Made by a program: the position numbers and the translations under genes. A DNA stretch of 64,000 bases from Sporothrix humicola (Eukaryota > Ascomycota > Sordariomycetes > Ophiostomatales > Ophiostomataceae), in contig WNYE01000058.1 of the NCBI GenBank assembly GCA_021396245.1, forward strand, positions 1 through 64,000. The letters are read 5' to 3'. Below, in pieces: positions 53,707 to 64,000 of the stretch. The notes beneath the pieces are model-generated. The model was given only the letters and a program-made list of their open reading frames with translations. It did no database searches and had not been told where the DNA came from. Within the stretch, counting starts at the first letter, position 1. Each line of letters starts with the position of its first letter.

Positions 53707-54254
53707 CAAAGCGATGAATTGCCCATGGCAGACGAAGCACACAATCGTATTGCACCATATCACCACACTGTATATTTCGCTCACAGTAGTGCTCTTCTCA
53801 CGCAGGGTCCAGGCCAGAGCTGTCGATCAATAACAATAGCAATCAATAGCCTGCCACAATACTACTGCACAATGCTGACAAGGATGGAGAGTGTTTAGCA
53901 GGAATGCGACGGTATTTGCGTTTCTGTGGTTGATGGGCGAGTCTAGACGGACCTGGCTGAGCGAAAAGAGCGAAAACGCGGGACAATGATGGGCGGGCAT
54001 GGTCTAGAGTGTGAAGCGAGGGCCTGTTTTGCTATTTTTGCAGGCTCCCTGTGGGGGCTCTCTGCGGAGGACTGGACGTCGCCCCGGGTAGAGGGTTGAT
54101 TAATTAGTGGTTCAGGGTCTTGGAGGTCTTTGACAGGTCTTTAACAGGTCTGGACTGACAGAGGACACTAAAACTCCGTCAACCACACGATTGAGGGCAA
54201 ATCCACCACCACTTCTTAACGACACTAACGCTAACTAACCGTCGCCTACTGTGT

Positions 54255-55811
54255 ATGCCAGTCTCCATCTCGAACATCTCGAACATAGCCATGGCTGCAC
54301 AACCGCCTACATCCTGGTTTCGAGTCAATTACGACTCGCTGGCCCGTGGTGAGGGCGTCGAGGAGTTTATAGTTTGGCAGACAAAAATACTGTCACGGGA
54401 TGTTGTCAACAAGCTCCAGGATCTCGTCACGCAGAAAATGGGCGAGCACGGCAAAAGCAAAGGCCGGGCGCTGTTTGCTGGCGTGGACGACGGCCTGTTC
54501 AACATGATTTTTAAGTTCAAGTTCAGCGCCAAGGGCCCGCCCGAGGTCGTGCTTCGTCTTCCGGAGCCGGGGTTCACGGCGCCGGCGCTGGTCGCCGAGA
54601 AGCTCGAGAACGAGGCCCACTGGATGCAGTACATGGAAGAGACGGGCGTCCTCAAAGTGCCGCATCTCTACTGCTGGGATAGCAGTGAAGGGGGAGGCCC
54701 TGATTCTATCGGCCCATATCTTCTCATGGATTTCGTCGAGGGCGAATCGTTGCTGAAATGGCTGCCGAAATGGGGCGCGGACGAGAAGAAGCGCGACTTT
54801 GTCTACGAGCAGCTGGCGGAGATGTATCTGCGGCTGCATCGCGCCAGGTTCGACCGCATCGGCTCTATCACTAAAACACCCGAAAAGACTTGGGCTGTCA
54901 CGAGACGCCCGCTGACACAGGACATGCACCAACAAGCCATCGGTATTCCGGGCTTTCCCATTGACTGGTGGCCGTCGGGCCCGCTGGACCACGCGGAAGA
55001 GTACAAGGCGCTGCTGGTCGGCCTCCACGCGCACCAACTGCGCTGCCTGCGTAACCTGAATATTCCCGTGGAGAAGGTCGAGCGCGATTTCATCGAGCAG
55101 GAGGGCGACCAGATCGACATGGACCGCGCACTCGAAATTGCCGGCCTTCGATGGACGGCGCGCCGTGCCTTTGCAGAGGGCGCCGCCCCATCATTTGAAG
55201 ATGACAACGATAACAACGACAACAACGACGCCGACGGTTTTATTGTGTTCAACATGCACTTGCACTCGCGCAACATCCTGGTCGACCCGGACACGGCAGT
55301 CATCACCGCCGTGCTGGACCTTGAAGGCACAAATGCCATGCCCGCCGCTTTCGCCAGAGACCCGCCGCTGTGGCTCGACGAGTGGTCGCTTGACATGAGC
55401 CTTGAATATGACGTATTTCCGCAGTGGCTACAGCGGTATGAAGCTACTTTGGGTCATTTTCTGAGTATCATGGAACGTGTGGAGGCACGAGAGTCACGAA
55501 AGCAGCAAGAACAAGAACAAGAACACGAGCCACACGAGCCACACAAGCCACACCTACCCGAGCCACCCTTGTCCGCCCTAATGCGCGCGTCGTGGGAGAG
55601 CAAACAGTGCCTGGTCAATTTTGCGGCTCACAACTCGGACTATTTCGATTCTCTCTACTGGGCTTTGCCTGGCATCTTTCCCGCGCTGGATGGAAGCTCT
55701 GCGGCGACGGAGGAGATGCACGAGTACCAGTCTTGGACCAGACGCCAGATCGCCGCGTATGAGGAAGAGAGGCTAGAGAGGCTAGAGAGGGCTGCCAAGT
55801 TGGTGGAGTAG
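54255..55811 (+). CDS. Aminoglycoside-phosphotransferase-like (APH/choline-kinase fold) protein
   Basis: 518 residues, one exon. The N-lobe shows GLFNMIFKFKF..PPEVVLRLPEPG and the hinge YLLMDFVEGESLL typical of fungal APH-family proteins. The C-lobe block VFNMHLHSRNILVD..ITAVLDLEGTNAMPA is the family's catalytic loop and metal-binding Asp355. In the usual H-x-D-x4-N pattern the catalytic Asp sits five residues before Asn340; here that residue is His335 (codon CAC, 55257-55259). Phosphotransfer may be lost or altered. Low-complexity inserts: Asp/Asn run near 316-326 and a Gln/Glu/His/Pro run near 415-440. An internal ATG (codon 13) is an alternative start. It is isolated between two gene-poor regions. 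Fungal APH-like proteins are numerous and mostly uncharacterised. Confidence 0.85.
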   Translation: MPVSISNISNIAMAAQPPTSWFRVNYDSLARGEGVEEFIVWQTKILSRDVVNKLQDLVTQKMGEHGKSKGRALFAGVDDGLFNMIFKFKFSAKGPPEVVLRLPEPGFTAPALVAEKLENEAHWMQYMEETGVLKVPHLYCWDSSEGGGPDSIGPYLLMDFVEGESLLKWLPKWGADEKKRDFVYEQLAEMYLRLHRARFDRIGSITKTPEKTWAVTRRPLTQDMHQQAIGIPGFPIDWWPSGPLDHAEEYKALLVGLHAHQLRCLRNLNIPVEKVERDFIEQEGDQIDMDRALEIAGLRWTARRAFAEGAAPSFEDDNDNNDNNDADGFIVFNMHLHSRNILVDPDTAVITAVLDLEGTNAMPAAFARDPPLWLDEWSLDMSLEYDVFPQWLQRYEATLGHFLSIMERVEARESRKQQEQEQEHEPHEPHKPHLPEPPLSALMRASWESKQCLVNFAAHNSDYFDSLYWALPGIFPALDGSSAATEEMHEYQSWTRRQIAAYEEERLERLERAAKLVE

Positions 55812-58800
55812 CTTGTATTTACCACTACCTAACTAGGGCCCATGGTGGGGTCGTGGCACTAGTACGCTAGACAGTTGGAGGGAGACCGACCTGAAAGCCA
55901 AAAGGAAAGCTTGCCGACAACCCACCGAGGATTGCGACCGAAGAGGAGACGAAGGAGACGAAAGAGAGAGAGCCTCGAGCCGATAGCACCCAGCCTTTTT
56001 CACTTTTCTTGCCGTCACGTTGAGGTTCCTGTGACCGAATTTGACGTCCGACAGCGCTGTCCAGACCTTGCAGGCCTCTTTTGAAGAGTCTTTTGAGGCT
56101 CATTGTTTTTCCTAGCTGCTATCTAATCGGTTCCCTCCTGTCTGTTGTCTTGTTGTCCATCGTCCAGCTGTTCTGTGCATTTGCGCATCTTTTGCATGTC
56201 TGAGATACGCTGCATTCACTCCAACTTCAGCTGGGTGGCCTCTCCCTGCGCATCTTCTGCCCTATCGCGAGTGTGAGTGTGTGTCTCGACTTTCCAGTCA
56301 CTCTGATTCTCTGATTCTCTGATCTCTGATTGATTGCCAAATGGGATCGTCCTACGCATCTATGTCTCTCTTCTCCTCATTGTCTCGTCTCTCTTTCTTT
56401 TCTTTTTCTGTGTTCTCAGTATCTTCCCCCCCGGGGAACTGCCCTGGTTTTCCGGGAATGCGGTTTTCGGCTATCGCGCCCGGTGCAGCCTGTGTGCTCG
56501 CTGTGTGTCTCAGTTCAGGACGGATGTTGAGTGGGAGGACTGATATTCAAGCGATTTGCTATCTACCCGAGAGACAAGGCAAGGGAAAGGGAAGAGCCCA
56601 GACTGGGGGGTGTGCATAATTTGGGAAAGCGTGCCACCGTTTTGGCAGGGACTAAAGAAAGGTTACGGTGAGTTCGCGGAAGGCGGGCGGGCGAGGCGGC
56701 CCAGCAAATTGGCCAGACCAGACCAGACCAACCGAGCCAGCGAGCCAGCCAAACAAAACAGTTCAAACAGTCTGGCATACGTTGCAGAGCCCCTCTAGAA
56801 CCATATTTGCGAGCACACAGAAAGAAAAGCGGTCAACACTCTCAAAAACGGGATGCTGTCTCCCGCGCTCAAGCATGCCTGAGCACTGAGGGGAGAGGTC
56901 ACTAGGAACAAACAAACCGCGATACCGGTGTGCAAGGGTTGTGAGTGTTTGCCACTGTCACTATCACTCCGCAATCACTTTACTCTCCTTCGCAATCACA
57001 ATCACCAACTCTCACGGTGCCTGTTGTTTGTCAGTGCAGTATCATCGCGCCGGGAGCCCTTCCGCGAGCCTGCCGTCTGTTTGATTGCGTTCTCACTCTC
57101 AGTGTTGGCGACAGCGACAATGCCTGCGGGCTACGGCAGACCGTTTGTTGTCAGCGGCCCAGACCGCTATTGTAATTACATAGTACAGTAGGCGTCGCAT
57201 GTAGCCGCGACAAGACACGACGCGACACCGGCAAAAGGAAAGCTTCATCCGATCACCGCTCTTTTTTTTGTGCATCGCCCACAACACCGAAATGCATCGT
57301 GCATCCAATGCATCGCATCCTAAATGCAAGCCACGGCTCTGACCGCTGTCTTTTTTTCGTCGTCGCTGTACTTTTCATCATGCAAACAGAGGGAGTGTGA
57401 GGGAGTGGAGAGCACGGGACGATGCGCTTCAGTGGGTCCGTTAGCGTGGGAGCGCTGTCGCTGTCGTTCTCTCTGGCGTTCGGACTGAGTTCAGACAAGT
57501 TCAGGCTTTGACACAAACAGAGGCAGAAAAGACCCGTCGACATCAAACACTCGCTCGGCATGCACAAGGTCCGATCACGATGCAAGGCAAAAGACAAAAG
57601 ACTAAAAACGAAAGACGGTCAAGGACGCAGGTCGGACACTACTGCACGGTTGTCGTATGTGTTGTCAATTAGGCTTTGATGCGTTTACGTGCTGGTGACG
57701 GTGACCACAACGTGACTGCTTTTCTGCCTGTTTGTCGTGTGTTGTTGCTCCTTGTTGGGTCGCGACGACGTGGAGGTGAAGGACAGCTGTATGCAGGCAC
57801 GTTTATGATGGAGGGGCGTATTGACAAGAGAAGAAAGAGAAAAGAAAACAAAAGAAATTGTGATAAAAATAAAGACAGCAACAATGACAGTGACGGTCAA
57901 AGAACACTGGTGACCCCTTACAAAGACCTGAATAACGATGCAAACAATTGCAATCAAAGGACAACCAGGAACAAGGGACGAGACAAAAGAAGGGAGCAAT
58001 GGGGCACGGTATTCTTTGACTTCAACTCTTTGACATTATCTCTCTATATTTCCTTTGATGGTCAACCCCAGGTTTCGTTGAGGGCATTCCTGAATGGGAA
58101 GGACCACGGAATGCGCAAGGAACGATATTGCGGAGAAGAAGGGAAGAAAGGGAAGGAAGAGAGAAAGAAGGGAACCGCGCTCGGACGTCTTTTATTCTGG
58201 TCCTAACAATGACTTTCAACGGTCCTTTTTCGCTGTCAACAATCATTTTACGGAATTCACTCTTTGACACCGGTGAGCGGGCTGGCGGGACAGATCCACG
58301 GATGTGTTTTGTCTTTTTGTGTTTGGGGGGTGTAGAGAAGAGATGGTGATGGTAATTACTGTGTACAAAACGGAATGAAGAGGGTGACAAAACGGAGGGA
58401 CTTTTGTGTTGACAGGTATCGTACTTTGTGCTTTGTAAGATGCTTGCGGATTGTCAGGAACGCGGAAAGCGATCACGATTGAATGACACATTCAAGAATG
58501 CGGGAGACAGAGTCGGTAACAAGAACTGGGCAAAAAAGCTGGGAACGTCGCAGGAATAGGGCTGGGGGCAACAGTGGCCTCGTTCCTGGGGAAAGCCCGA
58601 CAATAAGGCAAACAATACGATGATGCGGAGGCTGACAAAAGAGAATGAGACGAAAGGCAACCAAAACAAGAAAAGTGCATCGTGTAGAGGCACTTCCCGC
58701 CAGGATCAGGATACGAAATGGTGGGATGACGATGACGAGATGACGAGAGAACGAGAGACGGACAACACAGAGAAGGCTGTGCTGCTGTTGTGCTTGGGTG

Positions 58801-59451
58801 TTGTGTGCTGGCTGTACGAATCTACGAGAAGGAATGACAAACCGGCTGTTGCTGTCGCTGGAATACAGCCTCTTTCCAAGACCCAAGACCCAGGAGTCCA
58901 AGAGTTGTATGCCGTCAGTGACTCACGAACGAGAGAGAACTGCGACCGCAACACACAATCCGAGGCAACGTCACCACACATTTGTGTGAGCGGAAGCAGG
59001 GAAATCCAATATATCCCATTAGTCGCAATACTTCAGCCGTCAAGACAAATATCCCGTCGCGATATCATCGGCCATCGTTTACGGCCTCAGGCCTCAGCCC
59101 CAGGACTTAGGAGTCAGCACTCTGGGGATGACATGTGCAGCAAATAAGGTAGAATGACCTCCGCCTCATCCTCATCCTCATCTTCATCCCAACGATGCGA
59201 AAGTGAGGCGTCGCGATCGTGTAGATATTTGAAATCCGAGGGCCTATCGCGCGGCTCGCCCTATCGAGTGCCCTGCGCGCCCTGTAAATTTTCTGCCTTT
59301 TGTGTCTTTTTCGCACTTTCCGCCCTACACGCCCCCATTCCTCGCCCCGGAAATCGCCTCCGCAGCCAAAAGTGCTGGTATTGCGATGTTAAAGTGCAAA
59401 ACCTGGGGGCGGAATGTGCACTAATTATCGGCAATATCCATTCCAGATGAG

Positions 59452-59491
59452 AGATGACAATAAATGACAGCAAATGACAACAGATGACAAA
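59452..59491 (+). repeat. 10-bp tandem repeat, four copies
   Basis: Units are AGATGACAAT, AAATGACAGC, AAATGACAAC and AGATGACAAA. Confidence 0.6.
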
Positions 59492-61132
59492 AGGACACTG
59501 ACAAAGACGGTTTGACAGACGGGAAAACAATTAGGAAGGAGGAATATTCCGTCAGGAATACGGATGGAGGAATATAGAAGGAGGCCGACAACATAAATAT
59601 CGCTTTGGGGAAACAAGGTCCGTACGTGAGGATGCGCGACGTTTACACAAGCACAGGGCTGACGAGGCCCCCAATTTACACTGAAATATAGTGAACACTG
59701 AGAACACACAAATACACCAAAAATAGGACATCGTGATACCCAACAATAAGGGAGATATGCCGCCTCTGACAGTCATCGTCCCTGCATCTCAACTCCTTAA
59801 CTTCTTGACTCCTTGAGACGTCGCCCTCTACTACTGTGTACGTACGTACTCTCCTTGCATCGCGGCTATTCACTTTTGTTCTATCGGGGCCGAAACTATC
59901 GTTTGTCTCCCTTTCTTTGTGCCTATTTCGTCGACTAACAACGACAACAACCAGACAAAACAGCGCTAACACTGTAAATCCGGCCTCTTTGTCGCTTCAC
60001 TAACCCCTCTCTTTCTTCAGCAGCTTTTCTCCGGCTGTTTTCTCCGGTCGCTGTTTGCTCCGGGAGCAGCATCCATGCCATCGTATCGCCTGTGTAGACG
60101 GCCGATTTCTCAATTTGTTTACAGCCGTGCTGAGTGCTGAGAGATGCCTCACCAAAAGAATGCAGAGCTGACTACCCCTCCATCGCTGATCCCGTTACTG
60201 TGTCTTTTTTCTTCACCTCCTTTTCACGTTGCTTCACCCCTCCTCCAAGACTGCATCCCGCGGCCGCGGGCGCTTCTTCTCGGTCCTGCATTGCAGCTGC
60301 ATGCGCGGACATGGGACAATCATGCATCGTTGCAGACGCACGGCGCTTTTTGGAAGGGCGGTGAACATGCAGTCTCGTCTCGTCCTCGTAAGGAGTAATC
60401 ATCTCGTATCAAACGATTGTTGGTGTGTATCTTTAGATTCTTTACACATCGCCAGAATACCAGATGCGGTAATGTTCCTGTTTCTCTTGTTATTCTCATG
60501 ATTTCTCTGTGTTCTTCCTCTCTTCTGGCCATTTATTCCTTTCTGTATTTCTCCGGCCGCGGTCTGTTTCCATTTTAAGATGCAACGAGAGCCGAGTCGA
60601 GAATGTCGAGATATGTCCGGATCGCGTTCTAGACACGAAGGGTATCTTTAGTTTACTCCGTAGTGTATGTTGTCATCTTTGCTCAGTATCGCCGGTATCC
60701 CTCCCGGAGGTTGGCATTTCTGTTGACTTCCGTTTTCTTCCCGTCGCTTCATTTCCTGTTTTCAGTTTCAATGATCTCGAACAAAAAAGAAATGTCCGTG
60801 ACGGTCTCGACACGAAAAGCCCAGACCGGACGGATGCTGTTTACTTGTTCCCCATCCAATAGAGTCGGGAATATTTTGTGTGCATTACGCCTTGATTTTT
60901 TCACTCTGATTCTGATTCCTCGTCTCGCTCCCACTTCCTGTTTTCGGCGAGGATGATTACTCCTCGGTGCAGGAAAACGAGGAAAAGCGAGCAGTGAAAG
61001 CAGGCTTTTCTGTGTGTTGGGAGTATTGGAGGGGCTTGTGGAAGAGCGGTCAACGTCAAACAGGAGCGAAGGAAGAAAACAACGCGGGAAGCGGCTGGAC
61101 TGGCTGGCTGGACTGCCCTGGACAGGTCCAGA

Positions 61133-61164
61133 CGGGAAAGCGCTCAGGCGGGAAAGCGCTCAAG
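61133..61164 (+). repeat. 16-bp tandem duplication
   Basis: CGGGAAAGCGCTCAGG is followed directly by CGGGAAAGCGCTCAAG, one mismatch. Confidence 0.65.
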
Positions 61165-61257
61165 CGGGTGGGTGGCCGAGCGAAGAGGAGGACGACCGAG
61201 AGGTCAAAACGGAGCGAAAGGCGGTCAAGCGATTCGGTGCATTTGAGTGGTGGACAG

Positions 61258-61296
61258 TCCACCGTTTCACCGTTTTGCGACAATGAAAACGGTGGA
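61258..61296. repeat. 10-bp inverted repeat TCCACCGTTT / AAACGGTGGA
   Basis: Exact arms at 61258-61267 and 61287-61296. An extra CACCGTTTT (61268-61276) in the loop can pair alternatively with AAAACGGTG (61286-61294), so two competing hairpins are possible. It lies about 650 bp upstream of the last gene. Confidence 0.6.
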
Positions 61297-61939
61297 GGGG
61301 GTGTAACTACGGGTGGCACTCACAAGCCAGCACAAGCAAAACGAAAGCAAACGGCCTCTCCCCGGCTCTTTGACAGTTCCAGCCCTTCTTTCCCATTCCC
61401 CCACGCCTTTTCGTGCAAAATCCACGCCTCGGGAAACAGCGGTCCGCAACAACACGCCCCCTTCCACTATTAACCCCCGGACAGACACGCCCCTACCCCC
61501 CCAAAAACCCAAATCGCTCCTTCCCTTCACACCCACCCCTTGCGGTTCTCGACCCGCGTTGCTGCCTCGTGAAAATCGCACGCCCCCCTTCCTTCCCCTT
61601 TCTCTTTGCTTTGTATGAGTCTTTCTTGTCCCCTTCCTCTCTCGTCCTCATTCTTTCCCTTCCACGAGATATATATCTACCCTCATCGCGTCTCCTCTTT
61701 TTTTCTGATCTTATTTTCCTCTTCCCCAGTTCTCAACTTTGATCAACAATAGACTTCACTTTCTTACAAGTCTCTCAACTTATTACAACTCACACTCACA
61801 AACAACAACACATGTCTCTACATCGTTATCGCGCACTCTCCTCAACACCAACAACTTGACCAGAAACCGGTAACAACAAATCACCACAACAAATACTACA
61901 GACAACTGCTTCGCAACCACACTTCTCACAACCGCCAAA

Positions 61940-62485
61940 ATGTACGGCTCGTACGGCTCATACAGCTCCATGAGCAGCGCCGCCGAGACTTCGTCGCCCA
62001 TCAACATTGGCAGCGGCCGCTCCTCCACAGCCTGCGCCTTCCCCTCGTGGCCCAACCGGCCATGCCTGGGCTCGGGTTTTTCTTCTTCGTCCTCTTACCT
62101 GAGTGACGAGGACCTTTTCCTCGACGACTTTGAGGACTCGGGCTACACCAGCTCCGGCGCCTCGTCCCGCAGCAACTCCAACGCCTCCAGCATCTCGCCG
62201 CCCCAGGGCTGGCGCAACGCCCAGCAGCCTTTTGCCGTCATGGCAGAGGTCAACAACAATTTTGAGGCCGAGACGTCGGGTCCCAGCGAGGACGAGCTCG
62301 CCGAGATCCAGCGCGAGCGCCACGCCTACCAGCGCGAGCTCGTCCGCGCGGTCCTCCTCGAGAAGGAGCGCCGCAAGGTCGCTGCCTCGGCCGCCCGCCG
62401 CCAGCGCAAGGCTGCTGCTGCCGCTGCCGGTGCTTCTCCTTCTCGCAAGAAGTCCGCCAAGCTGGCCGCCATCGCTGAGGATTAA
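61940..62485 (+). CDS. Small conserved-type fungal protein, function unknown
   Basis: 181 residues, one exon, start in the strong context CCAAAATG. The N-terminal half is Ser/Gly/Tyr-rich and disordered, with an acidic patch SDEDLFLDDFEDSGYTSSG (about 54-72). The middle has PPQGWRNAQQPFAVMAEVNN. The C-terminal part is a charged helix, EDELAEIQRERHAYQRELVRAVLLEKERRK, then a basic Ala/Lys tail (RRQRKAA..SRKKSAKLAAIAED) that could act as a nuclear signal. I recall similar short proteins in other sordariomycetes but know no function. The leader is typical of an expressed gene: CT-rich, then CA-rich close to the ATG. Confidence 0.75.
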   Translation: MYGSYGSYSSMSSAAETSSPINIGSGRSSTACAFPSWPNRPCLGSGFSSSSSYLSDEDLFLDDFEDSGYTSSGASSRSNSNASSISPPQGWRNAQQPFAVMAEVNNNFEAETSGPSEDELAEIQRERHAYQRELVRAVLLEKERRKVAASAARRQRKAAAAAAGASPSRKKSAKLAAIAED

Positions 62486-64000
62486 ACAATCAAATCCCCG
62501 CGATATTCACTCACACACACTACCGCTTCCGCCCAGCGAAAAAGAATAGGGCAGACCGGCCAATCAGAGCCGGTTGCGCACACGAAAAAACCGGGGGCGC
62601 GGGCAGAGGGCTTCCATCACTCACAAAAGAGTGTCCCAGTCCCTCCCCCACACCCGACCCATTTTCGACCCGCGCGAGCGCGCCCGCACACAAGGCACAA
62701 CAAGGAAAAGGGAAAACACAACCCTTCCAGTTAGCCGAAGCGCGCGCGACTCACACCCAACCCCAACACCCGAGGCTTGCCTGGGCTGTGCCCAATGCCT
62801 CGCCTTCTATTATCCATCACATCATCACATCATACCTTCACACACGATACCCTATTACCTATTACCTATTACTTATTGTTTACACCTTATACCCTATTCC
62901 GCCTGTTAATATTCTCCTTTCTTTTGTCTTTTCTTTTTTTCTTCGGTAGCATAGCAGCATTTGTTCGGGGCATTTACACATGGCCTCGCAGGCCTTCGGG
63001 ATCTTTTCTTTATTCTTTTTTGTTGCATCTTTTACACCACATTAGCTTAGCGTTTTACATAGCATGATACCCCTTCATCAGTCTTTATTTACGAAGAAGA
63101 CAAACTTTACAAATATGAGCAATCTTATTGTACACTCAAAAACATTTCCATCTTGCAGTGACCTGAACTTGAATAAGCCTACAAAATAAGAGTGAGCCTG
63201 TCTCAAGGCACTCTTACCGAAAGACAGCGACTCTCGCTCCCACATGACGTAGAAATGAGTCAAGACTCTCATGAACTACGATGTACAGTCGAACATTAAA
63301 AAAGCCTCGCCGGTTGAGAGTGTTTCTTCCTGCGACAGCTCTGCCAGCTCTGTCTTGTGTTATTTTTGTGTATTTTTGTGTACTTTTGTGCCTTCATGTG
63401 TCTTTTGTGTTTTTACTTGTGACAATATGTCTTGTCAACGACAAGATCTTGTGTTCCTGTCTTGTGTCTCTTGTCTCACTCCAAAGTGCTCGGCACGTGA
63501 ACACGTGAACCCACCCTTACAAGGACAAGACGATAACGGGTTGACGACAAGGACAGTGGGTGACAGCAAACGAGAACGAGGACAGCTATGACGACGTAAT
63601 ACTCCGTAAGGTCTCTTTCCGTCTTTTCACGAGAATTTCCAGGGCTGGACGTGATTGACAGGGCCAAGGTGTCCATAGTATCCAAAGCTGTCCAAAATGT
63701 CCCGAGGCGGGAAAAGGGAAAATGGCGGATGGGGAAATGGCACTTTTCGGTTTACGCTTTTCGCTTGTCGTGGGGTATGACTGGCAAACAAGCGTATCGA
63801 GGCCCGAAAACTAGGTACTTCTCCACGCTTGTGGATGGCATTTCGGAGCTTCTCGCGGTAAAAGAAGCGCGGCTGTTTTCGCCTATGCATGTCTGCCACC
63901 ATTTTGGCTGGGGTTCTGCCAGGTCCGAGTCTACTCACTATTTCCTGCTGACTACACGGGAGATCGTCCTGCTGACATCACTTTTGGCATGTGAAGGCAC
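62486..64000. other. 3' flank, non-coding to the window end
   Basis: About 1.5 kb with no supportable gene. It includes the 3' untranslated DNA of the small protein gene, ATTACCTATTACC microsatellite words (62850-62875), a TTTTTGTGTA repeat (63362-63400) and a TACTCCGTA word at 63600-63608. Confidence 0.5.

Larger units (their letters stand above)
39644..54254. other. 14.6-kb gene-poor region
   Basis: I could not support any gene. The longest frames (322 codons at 48278-49246, 237 codons at 51955-52668, 160 codons at 43859-44341) lack family motifs, use non-ATG starts in part and show low-complexity composition. No transposase, reverse transcriptase, long terminal repeat or strongly AT-rich RIP-like tract is visible. 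The region holds short tandem repeats (42125, 45151, 47271, 51058) and several copies of two dispersed words, TACTCCGTA and AAAACGGTG. Untranslated RNA genes cannot be excluded. Confidence 0.5.
55812..61939. other. 6.1-kb gene-poor region
   Basis: No supportable gene. Frames of up to 176 codons (57676, 58620, 60967) are Lys/Arg/Asp-rich or lack motifs. The region contains a CTGATTCT microsatellite (56300-56333), a CCAGA/GCCAG-rich stretch (56700-56750), a (CATCCT)n-like run (59161-59190), a 10-bp tandem repeat (59452) and a hairpin of AAAACGGTG words (61258). The last 300 bases are CT- then CA-rich and form the leader of the next gene. Confidence 0.5.

Noticed and set aside
57676..58206. 176-codon frame with Lys/Arg/Asn-rich middle
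   Set aside because: Low complexity, no conserved block, no supporting splice or leader signal.
58620..59147. 175-codon frame with one hydrophobic segment
   Set aside because: Single 13-residue hydrophobic stretch and otherwise random composition; not enough for a gene call.

Overview
The window is nuclear DNA of a filamentous ascomycete (Pezizomycotina, most likely a sordariomycete; genus not fixed). The support is short introns (about 50-110 nt) with GT..AG ends and CTAAC/CTGAC-like branch sites, fungal-only families (Zn2Cys6 regulator, NCS1 and DHA transporters, fungal APH-like kinases), long pyrimidine-rich leaders, and protein families typical of that group. I could support 16 protein-coding genes. 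I found no tRNA, rRNA, CRISPR array or recognisable transposon.

Layout. 1-4.5 kb: pyrimidine-rich leader. 4.5-10.4 kb: a 1,899-residue WD40/Gemin5-like scaffold with a long disordered tail. 12.0-23.1 kb: housekeeping block with GPI15/PIG-H, PUS3/DEG1 tRNA pseudouridine synthase, an atypical prenylated Ras/Rho-like GTPase, RNA polymerase III subunit RPC9, PRPP synthetase with a large internal insertion, and an unrecognised fungal protein. 23.3-39.6 kb: an apparent catabolic gene cluster. 39.6-54.3 kb: gene-poor DNA with short repeats. 54.3-55.8 kb: an APH-like kinase with a changed catalytic residue. 55.8-61.9 kb: gene-poor. 61.9-62.5 kb: a small conserved fungal protein, then non-coding DNA to the end.

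The most interesting part is the 16.4-kb cluster: NCS1 nucleobase-type permease, two paralogous isochorismatase-fold hydrolases (one has Ser in place of the nucleophilic Cys), DHA-type MFS transporter, HSL-type alpha/beta hydrolase, Zn2Cys6 regulator with an expanded zinc-cluster loop, a divergent homogentisate-dioxygenase family protein, and a cytochrome P450. The intergenic spaces carry a palindrome CCGGCCGG (25684, 26771, 30577, 37339) and two exact shared words. By eye I found that palindrome in no other intergenic DNA of the window. This looks like a regulon read by the cluster's own CGG-binding regulator. No other tyrosine-pathway gene is present, so I infer a dedicated pathway for an aromatic or N-heteroaromatic compound: import, P450 hydroxylation, Fe(II) ring cleavage, then deacylation or deamidation of the ring-fission product. 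The substrate is unknown.

All calls were made by reading the sequence; no search or alignment program was run.
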